Shown piece by piece: positions 9,695 to 18,917 of a stretch of DNA of 64,000 nt. The stretch comes from Gimesia maris (GTDB lineage Bacteria > Planctomycetota > Planctomycetia > Planctomycetales > Planctomycetaceae). The notes beneath the pieces were generated by a model that was not told the DNA's origin, made no database searches, and saw only the letters and a list, made by a program, of their open reading frames with translations. The position numbers were made by a program, and so were the translations under genes. Within the stretch, counting starts at the first letter, position 1. Each line of letters begins with the position of its first letter. Location of the stretch: assembly GCF_008298035.1 (NCBI RefSeq), contig NZ_CP042910.1, positions 6,386,001 through 6,450,000 of the forward strand. The letters run 5' to 3'.

Positions 9695-10126
9695 TTATTT
9701 CAGAAAGAAGTCATCTGGTCCTTTGTGCGTGTAGTAAGGATACTGCACGATACCCAGTGGCTGGTTCTGCTGCGGATAGACGGTCGCAGGGGGGACATAC
9801 TTGTATGTCTGATAGTGCTTCGGGCGTTTATTTTGATGGTAGGTATTTTTGTGGCCGGTTTTCCAGCCACCTGCACCCGGTGGGCAATAAGCGCCGCCAT
9901 GGCGACGATGTCCCATCTGCTGAATCGGTGCCTGCTGGCCTGCATACTGTTGATGCATGGCCTGCTGATGCATGGCCTGTTGACGCTTCTGCATCATTTC
10001 AGCCTGTTGCTGCATCAGGAATTCTCCGTCGGCCGACTGACCCCGAATGACCTGGCTATTCGAACATCCCACACACAGTGGTAGAATCAGACAAGCGGCC
10101 ATTTTACAAAACAAGTGAGGCTTCAT
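9695..10126 (-). CDS. Small Gln/His-rich lipoprotein
   Basis: 143 aa from ATG 10126, which has a strong GGAAAGGAAG ribosome site; the frame stays open upstream to 10291 without a better start. A short basic end and hydrophobic stretch lead to PLCVGC, so lipid attachment at Cys21 is likely, though the residue at -3 is Cys rather than Leu. The mature part is low-complexity: an imperfect tandem of QQAMHQQ, then Gly, Pro, Tyr and His-rich sequence ending near YYTHKGPDDFFLK. Such small envelope proteins are common in planctomycetes. No function can be given. A perfect hairpin terminator follows. Confidence 0.65.
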   Translation of the reverse strand: MKPHLFCKMAACLILPLCVGCSNSQVIRGQSADGEFLMQQQAEMMQKRQQAMHQQAMHQQYAGQQAPIQQMGHRRHGGAYCPPGAGGWKTGHKNTYHQNKRPKHYQTYKYVPPATVYPQQNQPLGIVQYPYYTHKGPDDFFLK

Positions 10127-10518
10127 TGGCTTCCTTTCCCCGGTTTTACTGAATTTGAGCGTGTTTCCGTTCGCGCTCGTCATTGGGTATGAGTGATACC
10201 TGCTGAGAATTCTGCGGACCACGATTCGATTGAGATCGTATTTTGTCTGCGAAAGACTTAATTCTTTTATCGGCCATTCCGAGTTAAACAATAGTTAAAA
10301 TCACCAAGAATCGGAAAACCGCGCTAATATTCAAATCTGATCGACCTTGCAGAATCGTTAAAACCGGGATAGATTATCGTGGTTTCCTACTCTATGAGAC
10401 CATAAGCGTAAAATAGATAAAGTGGGTTGTTTGATAGTTTGAGTTTTTTCAGGCAAGACATCGTCTGTGACGAAGTGCTCATATTGCTTTGTTCTTTGCC
10501 AACAAGGGAGTGTTCGGC
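10127..10518. other. Divergent intergenic region
   Basis: 392 bases between the lipoprotein gene and the TIM-barrel gene. It is AT-rich in the middle and should hold both promoters. The only structure I see is a weak inverted repeat AAACC...GGTTT near 10360-10385. I found no RNA gene or coding frame of note. Confidence 0.4.
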
Positions 10519-11265
10519 GTGTTTGTAGCTGCATCATCACGTTGTTTTTCTGATGAATCGTTTGAAGTCAGTTGTGAGCGTCTCACCGATCTGGAGTTCG
10601 ACAAAATCGAAATCTGGATGAGTGAAGAGAGCGACCATCTGAAACCATCTGAAGTCGTTGCGTCACCGGAAGATTTTTATTCACGTTTTCGAGAAGCGAC
10701 CCGGTTGACCCCTATCGCCTTCTGCCTGGAGAACGATATCTCACCGGCCGGGTTCAAATCCTTGTGCAAAGCAGCCAAGATGTTGCGGATTGCACAGATC
10801 ACCATCCCGGCTTCTCCACTGGGGACGCCGTTTAATACGGAAATTGACCGACTCAAAGCATTACTGGAAATTGCCAGCCGCGATGGAATTCGACTTTCCA
10901 TCAAAACCAAAACCGGGCAACTGACCGAAGATCCGAGGACGGCAACAGAACTCTGTCAATCTGTCAAAGGTCTCGGCCTGACGCTTGATCCGAGTTATTA
11001 CACTTGCGGCCCATTCAGTAATACTTCATACGACCTGGTATTTCCGTATGTCTGTCACATTCACCTGCGTGATTCCACCGCCGACCAGATTCAGGTTCCA
11101 GTCGGTCTGGGAGAAATCGATTACAGCCGCCTGATCAGCATGCTGGAACGTCAGGAATATCACCAGTTCCTCTCAGTGGAACTTCTCCCGGAACTGTTGA
11201 AAGATACTGACCGGGCGCTGGAACTGCGAAAATTGAGAATGCTGCTGGAATCCGTTGTGATCTGA
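10519..11265 (+). CDS. Sugar phosphate isomerase/epimerase-like TIM-barrel protein
   Basis: 248 aa member of the AP-endonuclease-2/xylose-isomerase-like TIM-barrel superfamily. I choose the GTG at 10519 (MFVAASSRCFSDESFE) because AAGGGAG lies about 10 nt upstream and this opening is usual for the family; TTG 10489 and GTG 10510 are alternatives. Features seen: an early EIWM strand, SIKTKTGQL, LTLDPSYYTCG, then VCHIHLRDS (His and Asp likely metal ligands) and LSVELLPE with a late Glu. These fit a divalent-metal barrel. The exact substrate is unknown. It is a single-gene unit followed by a copy of the dispersed repeat and a terminator. Confidence 0.8.
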   Translation: MFVAASSRCFSDESFEVSCERLTDLEFDKIEIWMSEESDHLKPSEVVASPEDFYSRFREATRLTPIAFCLENDISPAGFKSLCKAAKMLRIAQITIPASPLGTPFNTEIDRLKALLEIASRDGIRLSIKTKTGQLTEDPRTATELCQSVKGLGLTLDPSYYTCGPFSNTSYDLVFPYVCHIHLRDSTADQIQVPVGLGEIDYSRLISMLERQEYHQFLSVELLPELLKDTDRALELRKLRMLLESVVI

Positions 11266-11286
11266 GCATCTGCCAGTCAGTTTACG

Positions 11287-11335
11287 ACCGCGTCCAGTTT
11301 TACAGTCGCGTCTTCAGGACCATTTGAACCGGGTA
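11287..11335 (+). repeat. Dispersed 3'-UTR repeat, copy B
   Basis: 49 bases starting 21 nt after the stop of the TIM-barrel gene, in the same orientation as that gene. It matches copy C (52362-52410, reverse strand) at 40 of 49 positions without gaps. Shared blocks are GTCCAGTTTTAC, GCGTCT, CAGG and CCATTTG. It lies before the hairpin terminator at 11386, so it would be transcribed as 3' UTR. Confidence 0.65.
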
Positions 11336-11385
11336 CCATAAATTGAGAGACGCTACGGTTCAATGTGATGTGATCTGGAATACAG

Positions 11386-11428
11386 AAACAGACAGAGCCT
11401 TCCGTGACGCGAAAGGCTCTGTCTGTTT
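11386..11428. terminator. Bidirectional rho-independent terminator
   Basis: 16-bp perfect stem, AAACAGACAGAGCCTT (11386-11401) with its complement at 11413-11428, 11-base loop, T-run on the plus side and A-run on the minus side. It separates the convergent TIM-barrel and S1 genes. Confidence 0.85.
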
Positions 11429-11450
11429 TATGTGCTGTTGAAGAGATGAT

Positions 11451-13169
11451 TTATTTGTAATCTTTGGGATTACCAAACAGACCGCCGCTTCCACCGCCGG
11501 CTGATTCATCCGCGTTTCCACCCAAGAGTGGCCCTTTGCGTTTGCGCTCATAAGAGGGCTGATCTTCTACCGGTGCTTCGGCGGCCTCTGGTTTGTCGAT
11601 CAACGCTTTAATCGACAGACTGATCCGTTTCCGGTTGGGATCCACTTCCAGAACCTTTGCAGAAGTCTCCTGACCGGTAGTCAGTACTTCCGTCACCCGT
11701 TTCACGCGACGATGATCGAGTTCACTGATATGAATCAAACCTTCCAGGCCTGGCTCCAGTTCGATGAACGCACCAAAGTCTGTCGTACGGGTCACTTTGC
11801 CGGAGATCGTCGAACCGGTTGCATAACGGTCTTCGGCTGACTGCCAGGGATCCTGCTGCAGTTGCTTCATCCCCAGACTGATGCGATTCTTTTCTTTATC
11901 GATCTTCAGAATTTTCACATTGATCTGCTGATGTTCGCTCAAGGCATCTTTAGGATGCTTGATCCGGTTCCAGCTGATCTCGCCAATGTGCAGGAAGCCA
12001 TCAATGCCTCCCAGATCCACGAAGGCACCATAATCTTTGATATTTTTCACGGTCCCGGTATGTTCCTGACCGATGGCCAGTTTTTCCCACAGCTCTTTCT
12101 GGATTTCTTCGCGTTCTGATTCGAGATACTTGCGACGACTCACAACCAGATTACGTTTCTTGGGGTTCACTTCTGTAATCTGAACAGTCAGTTTCTGACC
12201 GACGAAAGGTTCGAGATCACCCACAAAATACAGGTCGACCTGGCTGGCGGGCAGAAAACCTCTCAGGCTTCCCACGTTGACTTCCAGTCCCCCTTTATTT
12301 GATTTGTTGACAACACATTCGACGACCTGACCGGCTGAAACGGCATCCCAGTCACCAGCGGGTTTGTGATGACCACGTGGCAGCGAAAGCTGAATCAGAC
12401 CTTCCGCTTCTTTGACACTGGTGACTTTCACATCCACTTCCTGTCCGATGACAGGTGTTTTCTCGCCAAACTGTCGCAGGGGAACAATTCCAGGGACTCC
12501 CATTGCTTTGGCACCGAGATCGATGAAGACGTCGTCGTTATTGATGGATTCCACAACCCCTTTCAACCGATCGCCTTCGCCAACTCCTTCTTCTGCTGCT
12601 GCGCCTGATTTTGTAGCTGGAGTGGCTGGTGCAGTTGCATCTTCCGATTTTGCTTCGGCGGCGATTTCTTCATCACTCAGAGTTTTCGGAAGTTCCTGTG
12701 CTCCCTGACCTGACAGGGCGGCTGCGAGTTCTGCTTCCAGATCACCGTCCAGATCATCCACTGCTGGAGGAATATCGACAGGTTCGGCAGCTTCTGCAAT
12801 CTGCATCATGGCCGCTTCCTGAAGCTGTTCCTGTGTGGGTTCAGCTGAAGCTTCTGCATCGCCCCCTTCCTTGTTAGCAGGAGCAACACTCGAACCTTTT
12901 GCAGGAATGGCTTTGAACTGTGCCGGGTCCACTTTCGGCTTCAACTGGACTTTGCGTTCCGCTTTTTCCGCTTCCTGTGAGGCGGCAGCCTCTGGTTCCG
13001 CAGGAGTTTCGGGCTGTGGAGTTTCAGCGGAAGCTGAAGAGGTTGCCTCATTCACGCCGGCGTCGGACTCCTGTGGAGTCTCCGGCTGTTCCTGATCGGC
13101 TGGTGATTTCGCTTCCAAAGCTTCTTCACTCGTATTGACTTCTTCAGTAGATGGTCGTTCTGAACTCAT
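11451..13169 (-). CDS. rpsA: Ribosomal protein S1 (four S1 domains, long acidic N-terminus)
   Basis: RNA-binding protein of the 30S subunit that helps mRNA engage the ribosome. 572 aa with four S1/OB-fold repeats at about 200-263, 279-345, 365-437 and 451-522. The last two carry the strongest consensus ([29 protein letters not shown]). The first 195 residues are low-complexity, rich in Glu, Ala, Pro and Gln, and replace the ribosome-docking repeats of the six-domain E. coli protein. The C-terminus ends in a short basic stretch and a Gly-rich tail. It is monocistronic with a strong terminator. It could instead be a second S1-like protein if another rpsA exists elsewhere. Confidence 0.85.
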   Translation of the reverse strand: MSSERPSTEEVNTSEEALEAKSPADQEQPETPQESDAGVNEATSSASAETPQPETPAEPEAAASQEAEKAERKVQLKPKVDPAQFKAIPAKGSSVAPANKEGGDAEASAEPTQEQLQEAAMMQIAEAAEPVDIPPAVDDLDGDLEAELAAALSGQGAQELPKTLSDEEIAAEAKSEDATAPATPATKSGAAAEEGVGEGDRLKGVVESINNDDVFIDLGAKAMGVPGIVPLRQFGEKTPVIGQEVDVKVTSVKEAEGLIQLSLPRGHHKPAGDWDAVSAGQVVECVVNKSNKGGLEVNVGSLRGFLPASQVDLYFVGDLEPFVGQKLTVQITEVNPKKRNLVVSRRKYLESEREEIQKELWEKLAIGQEHTGTVKNIKDYGAFVDLGGIDGFLHIGEISWNRIKHPKDALSEHQQINVKILKIDKEKNRISLGMKQLQQDPWQSAEDRYATGSTISGKVTRTTDFGAFIELEPGLEGLIHISELDHRRVKRVTEVLTTGQETSAKVLEVDPNRKRISLSIKALIDKPEAAEAPVEDQPSYERKRKGPLLGGNADESAGGGSGGLFGNPKDYK

Positions 13170-13350
13170 GGGAGATGAACTTTCTCGCCTAATTACTTAC
13201 TTCAAGATACAGGAATGTTTCACAGGCTCGTCAGGCCAGCCACAGACAGACATCCACCCGACTGCAGTAACTTCTTTCATTCAGGTTCAAAAACCTGCCG
13301 GACTAATTAAAAGAGTATCACCGCTGCAGCAGACCTGCAATTCGCAGGGC

Positions 13351-14265
13351 CTAGTTTTCCGATTTTTTCACTTTTGCCTTCACACATCGTAACCCCAGTG
13401 CAGGACTGACAGTAGTTGCGGTCACCCTGTTACGAAAGGCGGAACGCAGTTGTTCGAAGCGGTCCGTCCAGGCGCCGCCGCGCACGACAACAGGCTGATC
13501 ATCGGTTCTCGAGCCCCAGACGCTGCCATCTCCGGGCGCATTTTCATAGCTGTCATGCCAGGGATCGGCGACGAACTCCCACAGATATCCATGCATGTCA
13601 TACAGACCCCATGGATTCGGCTTCAGAGCCCCCACAGGCGGGTCATTTCCTGCGGCATTCCCGGTATGCCATGCATATTCGTCCAGAATACGGGCCTGTT
13701 TGTCCTCATCCCCCGGTTTCTGTGGCTGATTACCAAAACTGTATTCCGTGTTCGTCCCGGCCCGGCAGCAGTACTCCCACTCGGCTTCGCTGGGTAGACG
13801 AATCTCTTCTTCCGCCGCAATCAGCTTCGCTTTCCTTAATTCGGCTGTCAGTTTGGCGCAGAATTCTCTGGCAGTCTTCCAGTCAAACATTTCCGCCGAA
13901 TTGCGTGGGCCTCCCCAGCGGCTGGGATTGTTGCCCATCACAGCCTGATACAGATTCTGAGGGACTTCGTATCGACTCATCCAGAAATCGTCTGACATTG
14001 TAACTTTATGAACAGGTCTTTCTGCAGGTTCCCCTGTTGTGGATCCCATTTGAAATGACCGGGGAAACTTCCCTTTTCCGGGTGTGATCGGCACCAGCTC
14101 TTTGACAAACACTTTGAACAACTCTGATTTTCCACCAGAGTCTGCAGGGGATGCAGCCGGTTTTTCAGCTGCAGACAGTGTTGTCAGCCCGCACAGCATG
14201 AAACACGTAAGAGTGACCAGGGCAACCTTTTGCCAGGCCCAGACGGCTTTTTTGAATTCGTTCAT
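13351..14265 (-). CDS. Secreted SUMF1/FGE-fold protein, apparently non-catalytic
   Basis: 304 aa from ATG 14265, with a signal peptide (hydrophobic 14-30, cleavage near LSAAEK). The rest is a formylglycine-generating-enzyme fold: FQMGST near the start, EVPQNLYQAVMGNNPSRW, LPSEAEWEYCCRAGT, GLYDMHGYLWEFVADPW and VVRGGAWTD. The paired cysteines of true FGE (CYRYRC in human SUMF1) are replaced: the aligned stretch reads AFRNRV. Only a late Cys (GLRC) remains. It is therefore more likely a binding or structural SUMF1 protein than a sulfatase activator. Divergent from the isochorismatase-like gene. Confidence 0.85.
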   Translation of the reverse strand: MNEFKKAVWAWQKVALVTLTCFMLCGLTTLSAAEKPAASPADSGGKSELFKVFVKELVPITPGKGKFPRSFQMGSTTGEPAERPVHKVTMSDDFWMSRYEVPQNLYQAVMGNNPSRWGGPRNSAEMFDWKTAREFCAKLTAELRKAKLIAAEEEIRLPSEAEWEYCCRAGTNTEYSFGNQPQKPGDEDKQARILDEYAWHTGNAAGNDPPVGALKPNPWGLYDMHGYLWEFVADPWHDSYENAPGDGSVWGSRTDDQPVVVRGGAWTDRFEQLRSAFRNRVTATTVSPALGLRCVKAKVKKSEN

Positions 14266-14447
14266 ATGCTTCACTACTGGTTCAGATTTTGTTAGGGTAC
14301 AACTGCAACCACATTTTACCAGTTCTGCATTGATTTCGAAAGCAGAGAGGGCGTCTGAACCAGCATACCAGGCGAACTCAGTATGCTGTTGATTGCCGAT
14401 CGATTCCTGTTTCACTGTCAGGTTATTTATTTGAGTCAGGTCATTTC

Positions 14448-15032
14448 ATGTCAGAGTCCCCGCACATAATTCCACGCAGCATCGATTTAGTGTCGCACCA
14501 GGAATGTCGGCTGGTTGTGGTTGATGTTCAGGAAAAACTTCTGCCGGTTATTCCGGATGCCAACCAGCTGACACATCGTATCCGACAACTGCTCCAGGCA
14601 GCCCGCCTGTTTGAAATCCCGCTGTACTGTTCTGAACAATATCCCAAAGGTCTGGGTTCCACTGTACCCGAGTTGGCAGATTTGCTGCCGGCTCCCCGAG
14701 AAAAACTGCGATTCAGCGCCGCCGCATGTTTAAGCTGGGAAACCGCTGCCAACACTGTCGACAGCCGCACCCGTATCGTGCTGACCGGAATTGAAGCGCA
14801 CATTTGCGTGCAGCAGACGGCTCTGGATTTGTTAGCCGCCGGCTATCGCGTTATCATTCCGGTAGATGCGATCGCCAGTCGGAATCAGCTGGACTGGGAA
14901 ACGGCAATCAGACGCATGGAAAACTCAGGTGCCTGCATCACAACCACCGAATCCATTCTGTTTGAATGGTGTGAGGTCGCTGGCACACCGGAATTCAAAC
15001 AGATCAGTCGTCTGGTAACTGAAAAACAGTAA
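14448..15032 (+). CDS. Isochorismatase-like cysteine hydrolase
   Basis: 194 aa cytoplasmic hydrolase of the isochorismatase fold. The catalytic triad is visible: Asp26 in VVVDVQEKLLP, Lys86 in REKLRFS and Cys120 in GIEAHICVQQ, so it fits the cysteine amidase/nicotinamidase-like branch rather than true isochorismatases, which lack the Cys. The cis-peptide region TGIEAH is also typical. The aminotransferase follows 58 nt downstream on the same strand and may be cotranscribed. Substrate unknown. Confidence 0.88.
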   Translation: MSESPHIIPRSIDLVSHQECRLVVVDVQEKLLPVIPDANQLTHRIRQLLQAARLFEIPLYCSEQYPKGLGSTVPELADLLPAPREKLRFSAAACLSWETAANTVDSRTRIVLTGIEAHICVQQTALDLLAAGYRVIIPVDAIASRNQLDWETAIRRMENSGACITTTESILFEWCEVAGTPEFKQISRLVTEKQ

Positions 15033-15090
15033 CCGTCAATCAGAGAAATCAATCTATTTTGAGTCCTTCAGTTCATAAAGAGCCACTCTC

Positions 15091-16290
15091 ATGACAATCG
15101 AACATCATATCCCTCCCGCCATTCATCCTCCCCGTCGTACTCTGATGGGACCGGGTCCCAGTGATGTCGCCGCCAGTGTGCTGGCTGCGCTGGGAGCACC
15201 AACCGTGGGACACCTCGACCCCTATTTTCTGAAGGTGATGGATGAAGTTCAGGACATGCTGCGGAATATTTTTCATACCACCAATGAACTCACACTCGCT
15301 GTGAGCGGCACAGGGAGTGCCGGTATGGAAGCCTGTGTGGTCAATCTGCTGGAACCGGGTGACAAAATCGTTGTCTGTACGAATGGCGTGTTTGGTGGCC
15401 GGATGGCCGATGTGGCAGGTCGGATTGGTGCGGAAGTCGTACAGATTCATCGTCCGTTTGGTGAAGTCTTCTCTGTTGAAGAAGTAATGGATGTCCTGCA
15501 GAAAGAGAAACCCAAAGTTCTGGGCATCGTACACGCGGAAACATCCACGGGTGCTGCCCAGTCACTCAAAGAGATTTCAGAAGCAGTTCACGAAGCAGAT
15601 GCACTGCTGCTTGTCGACTGTGTCACGTCGCTCGGCGGAATGCCGGTTAAAATTGATGAATGGAATATCGACGCCGCCTACAGCGGGACGCAAAAATGCC
15701 TGAGTTGTCCTCCCGGGCTGTCTCCCGTGACCTTCAGTTCCCGGGCTGTCGCCGCCATGGATGCACGAAAAACCAAGGTTTCCAGCTGGTATCTGGACAT
15801 GTCGATGGTCCGTTCCTACTGGGGCGATTCACGCGCCTATCACCATACTGCACCGATTAACATGAATTTCGGCCTGCATCAGGCACTACGCCTGGTCCTC
15901 GAAGAGGGGATGGAAAACCGCTATTCGCGTCATTACGCCAACCATTGTGCCCTCAAAGCGGGCCTGAACGCGATGGGAATTGAATTTGCGGTTGCGGAAG
16001 ACCACCAGCTCCCCATGTTAAACGCCGTGAAAATCCCGGATGGCGTGGACGACGCTGCAATCCGCGGTCAGTTACTGAAACGGTTCGGCATTGAAATTGG
16101 TGGCGGACTGGGACCTATGAAAGGCAAAACCTGGCGTATTGGCCTGATGGGAGAAAGCAGTCAGAGCACCCATGTGCTGCTGTTCCTGGCGGCCCTGGAA
16201 CAGTGCCTGCTGCATGCTGGCTACCAGCTCACTCCTGGCGCCGGTGTCGCTGCTGCAAATGATTTTTACCGCACAACGATTACAGACTGA
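15091..16290 (+). CDS. Class V aminotransferase (alanine-glyoxylate/serine-glyoxylate type)
   Basis: 399 aa PLP enzyme. The opening LMGPGPSDV, the glycine-rich GTGSAGMEA (about 73-81), VDCVTSLGG with the PLP-ring Asp, and the Schiff-base Lys202 in [12 protein letters not shown] identify the alanine-glyoxylate / serine-glyoxylate aminotransferase group. It would convert glyoxylate to glycine, which links to glycine supply also served by the tdh-kbl operon in this window. The length is normal and the frame intact. Confidence 0.92.
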   Translation: MTIEHHIPPAIHPPRRTLMGPGPSDVAASVLAALGAPTVGHLDPYFLKVMDEVQDMLRNIFHTTNELTLAVSGTGSAGMEACVVNLLEPGDKIVVCTNGVFGGRMADVAGRIGAEVVQIHRPFGEVFSVEEVMDVLQKEKPKVLGIVHAETSTGAAQSLKEISEAVHEADALLLVDCVTSLGGMPVKIDEWNIDAAYSGTQKCLSCPPGLSPVTFSSRAVAAMDARKTKVSSWYLDMSMVRSYWGDSRAYHHTAPINMNFGLHQALRLVLEEGMENRYSRHYANHCALKAGLNAMGIEFAVAEDHQLPMLNAVKIPDGVDDAAIRGQLLKRFGIEIGGGLGPMKGKTWRIGLMGESSQSTHVLLFLAALEQCLLHAGYQLTPGAGVAAANDFYRTTITD

Positions 16291-16450
16291 ACTTCAGACT
16301 GCAGGAACTTTGAGTTTCTCTTCAATTCCCAGGCTGATTTTTTAATGAGACCGGTCTGGATTTCCGATTCCTAAGATACGACTCTCATATGACTTGCTGT
16401 CCGATGAAAGTCGCGGTATAGTGAAAACAGATCAAGACGTCATGCGTCTG

Positions 16451-16483
16451 TGTTCGAGTGAGAAATTTTTCGAACATTCTCAC
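16451..16483. promoter_or_regulatory. Two mutually exclusive hairpins upstream of tRNA-Asp
   Basis: TGTTCG (16451-16456) pairs with CGAACA (16471-16476), and GTGAGAA (16458-16464) pairs with TTCTCAC (16477-16483). The arms interleave, and the joining loops are too short for a standard pseudoknot, so only one hairpin can form at a time. It lies between the aminotransferase stop and the tRNA. Confidence 0.35.
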
Positions 16484-16547
16484 GAATTTTGTGTCGAATG
16501 AGTGGCAATCGAGAAAATGATCGCCTAGAATTTCCGACCACCTGTAA

Positions 16548-16621
<74 letters not shown>

Positions 16622-16626
16622 CTTAC

Positions 16627-16663
16627 AACGCTCGTTGTCATTCTTGACAGCGAGCGTTTTTTT
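16627..16663 (+). terminator. Rho-independent terminator of tRNA-Asp
   Basis: 14-bp stem AACGCTCGTTGTCA (16627-16640) with TGACAGCGAGCGTT (16645-16658), one T-G wobble, four-base loop, then a T-run to 16663. Confidence 0.85.
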
Positions 16664-16822
16664 GTGCGCGCAGGATCCCATATATCTCAAACTGCAGGCT
16701 CCTAATCCTCTGGAACCAATCGGAGAGTAAAATAATGTCGATCTCGAATTGTTAACGGTATGATAAGATCAAAATGAATTCTTAATCTCTTATACAAATC
16801 TGAGAACAGTAGAAGAGACGAG

Positions 16823-17458
16823 ATGTTAACAGATCAGCCAGTTTGGCTTTCTTCCGTATGCGAACGGGTCAAAACCCAATGCGATCAAGCGTGGGATTCT
16901 TTTGTTGTCGGCGAACAGGCTTGGGATACCCCAATGGGTGAGTTGGTCGCTTCATTTTTGAAGCATGGGGGACCGAAGGCAGAATTACAGCTTATCTGGC
17001 TGATGATGTTTGCAACACGCAGAGTGCTTCCCTGCTGGCAGATCTATTGTGACACTTCTGAACCGATTGAAACGGTCAATGTCATTCGAAACTGGTTAAT
17101 TGCACCACAACCGCAAGACTGGTCAAAATTCATTACACCGGCAGAGCCTGCTTATCAAGGGGTACCGATAGTAGACTGCCGGCAGTGCGATACCAGTGCT
17201 GTTGCTTCCGCAGCCGCCAAAGCGGCGGAGTTCATTAAACACCGTAACCCGCTTGCAGTGATCGAGTCACTTGGTGACGCAGATGCCGCGATAGATCAGT
17301 CACCGTTGCAAGCAGGGAACCATTACCGCGAATGGTTTATTAATGTGGCGATTCCGACTGCTTACCTGCAACGGGACTTGACGACAGATGAGCAATCAGC
17401 TTTTCTGGATTATAACATCGATGAGGTTCTCAAAAATTCGTCTAAGGGTGAAACATAA
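16823..17458 (+). CDS. Hypothetical protein
   Basis: 211 aa, no signal peptide or membrane segment; family not recognised. ATG 16823 has AGAAGAGA upstream. The first half is rich in Trp and aromatics (LIWLMMFATRRVLPCWQIYC), with Cys-containing VDCRQCDTS in the middle and an Ala-rich helix after it. After the TAA stop the same frame stays open to 17566 and reads like protein (EDFRLEKHYTILDDLIPG), so the gene may have lost a C-terminal extension. Single-gene unit. Confidence 0.55.
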   Translation: MLTDQPVWLSSVCERVKTQCDQAWDSFVVGEQAWDTPMGELVASFLKHGGPKAELQLIWLMMFATRRVLPCWQIYCDTSEPIETVNVIRNWLIAPQPQDWSKFITPAEPAYQGVPIVDCRQCDTSAVASAAAKAAEFIKHRNPLAVIESLGDADAAIDQSPLQAGNHYREWFINVAIPTAYLQRDLTTDEQSAFLDYNIDEVLKNSSKGET

Positions 17459-17728
17459 AGTAACAGTGTCCCCAGCGAGGATTTTCGTCTTGAAAAACAT
17501 TACACCATTCTGGATGATCTGATTCCCGGTATCAATCACTTTCAAAGAAACGAGATGACGGAGTGAGACAATGAGACTGTCACAGTTTTTCCCCACTGTC
17601 GCTCATGTATTCTACGCGAGACCTCGATTGACAGCTTATCGGTGTCTAATACGATGCGAATCTGATTCGTCCACTTCTTTCGGATCATCAATCAATCGAA
17701 CCAGGTATATGAATGGAGTCAGCACACC

Positions 17729-18538
17729 ATGCAAACGGTATTAATCACAGGAGCGTCCGCCGGATTCGGAAAGCTGGTAGCGGAAAAATTGCTGGCCAAA
17801 GGATACACCGTCTATGCCGCCGCCCGTCGGGTCGAGAAGATGCGCGACCTGGAATCCCTGGGCGCGCATATCATGCATATGGATGTGACGGATACCGAAT
17901 CGGTCAACGCAGGTGTCGCGAAGGTGATCGAAGAACAGCAGCGCATTGACGTGCTGTTCAACAACGCGGGCTACGGTTCGTATGGCACGATTGAAGATGT
18001 GCCCCTGGAGGAGATTCAGCGTCAATACGATGTCAACGTGTTCGGCATGGGCCGACTCGTACAGGCCGTGCTGCCGCAGATGCGGAAACAGGGCTCCGGA
18101 CGAATCATCAACACCGCGTCGGTCGTCGGCCATGTCTCGACCGCGGTACTGGGCTGGTATGCATCGACGAAGCACGCAGTCGAAGCGTTCTCCGATGCGC
18201 TGCGGATGGAAGTCAAAGGGCTGGGTATTGATGTTGTCGTGATCGAGCCGGGGGCCGTCAAAACCGAATTTGACGAAGTCGCGTTCGCTACGCTGGACAG
18301 CCTGGACCATGCGGAAGATTACAAACCACTGGTCGCCGCCTTTCGCAAATTCACCGGCGATCTTTACTCAAAAAGTCCGGGGCCGGAGAGTACTGCGAAC
18401 GCGGTGATCAAAGCCATCGAAGCGAAGAAGCCCAAAACCCGGTACGCGACCACCCTGGATGCCAAACTGCTCCCCCGGGTCAAACGACTCTTCAGCGATA
18501 AACTGTTTGATAAGATTGTCCTGAGCCAGATGAAGTAG
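17729..18538 (+). CDS. Short-chain dehydrogenase/reductase
   Basis: 269 aa NAD(P)-dependent oxidoreductase. Rossmann motif TGASAGFG (7-14), NNAG (78-81), catalytic Ser131, Tyr144 and Lys148 (YASTK) are all present. Arg33-Arg34 after the second strand suggests NADP preference. The C-terminal region near VIEPGAVKTEF and the extra helices after it match the classical SDR branch that acts on keto groups of lipids or steroids. GC is somewhat higher than in flanking genes. No operon partner. Substrate unknown. Confidence 0.92.
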   Translation: MQTVLITGASAGFGKLVAEKLLAKGYTVYAAARRVEKMRDLESLGAHIMHMDVTDTESVNAGVAKVIEEQQRIDVLFNNAGYGSYGTIEDVPLEEIQRQYDVNVFGMGRLVQAVLPQMRKQGSGRIINTASVVGHVSTAVLGWYASTKHAVEAFSDALRMEVKGLGIDVVVIEPGAVKTEFDEVAFATLDSLDHAEDYKPLVAAFRKFTGDLYSKSPGPESTANAVIKAIEAKKPKTRYATTLDAKLLPRVKRLFSDKLFDKIVLSQMK

Positions 18539-18917
18539 GACTCTATCTTCCCGATTTTCCCTAAGACCGAAATCGCTCTACTCAGCCAGCAGCTTCTTCC
18601 CGATCGTAGCCGCGACTGTCCTCTCGTTGCGCAGGGATGCGAACCATTCCCCTATACAAAAACCTGATACCTGATCGCCTGCGATCCCATGTCTGGCAAT
18701 CAGGACAATTCTCTGGCAGGTTTAAGATCGAGTTGTTCGCTGATCATCCAGTCGTGTGATCGCCCATCAGCAGAATCGCTTTCGATTTCAGACATCCTGT
18801 CGCACTTTAGTCGATTTTGGTGGTATTTTTTTAGTTGGCATAGCCTTTGCATTTCTCTTCCAGTGTGGCCAGGAACGAAACCACTAACTACTCGAAACAA
18901 ATATGGAAGGAATTGAA
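18539..18917. other. Intergenic region before the glycine-zipper gene
   Basis: 379 bases with no credible gene. The distal half holds the sigma-54-like promoter at 18835. A small open frame at 18689-18916 runs across that promoter and is not convincing. Confidence 0.4.
18835..18852 (+). promoter_or_regulatory. Sigma-54 (RpoN) type -24/-12 promoter
   Basis: TTGGCATAGCCTTTGCAT has the GG and GC doublets separated by exactly 10 bases and matches the TGGCA-N6-TTGC pattern, differing from TGGCAC only at the last base of the -24 element. Expected transcription start near 18863, 55 nt before the ATG of the downstream gene. Confidence 0.65.

Noticed and set aside
18689-18916. 75-aa plus-strand frame
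   Set aside because: Crosses the sigma-54-like promoter and reads unlike protein.
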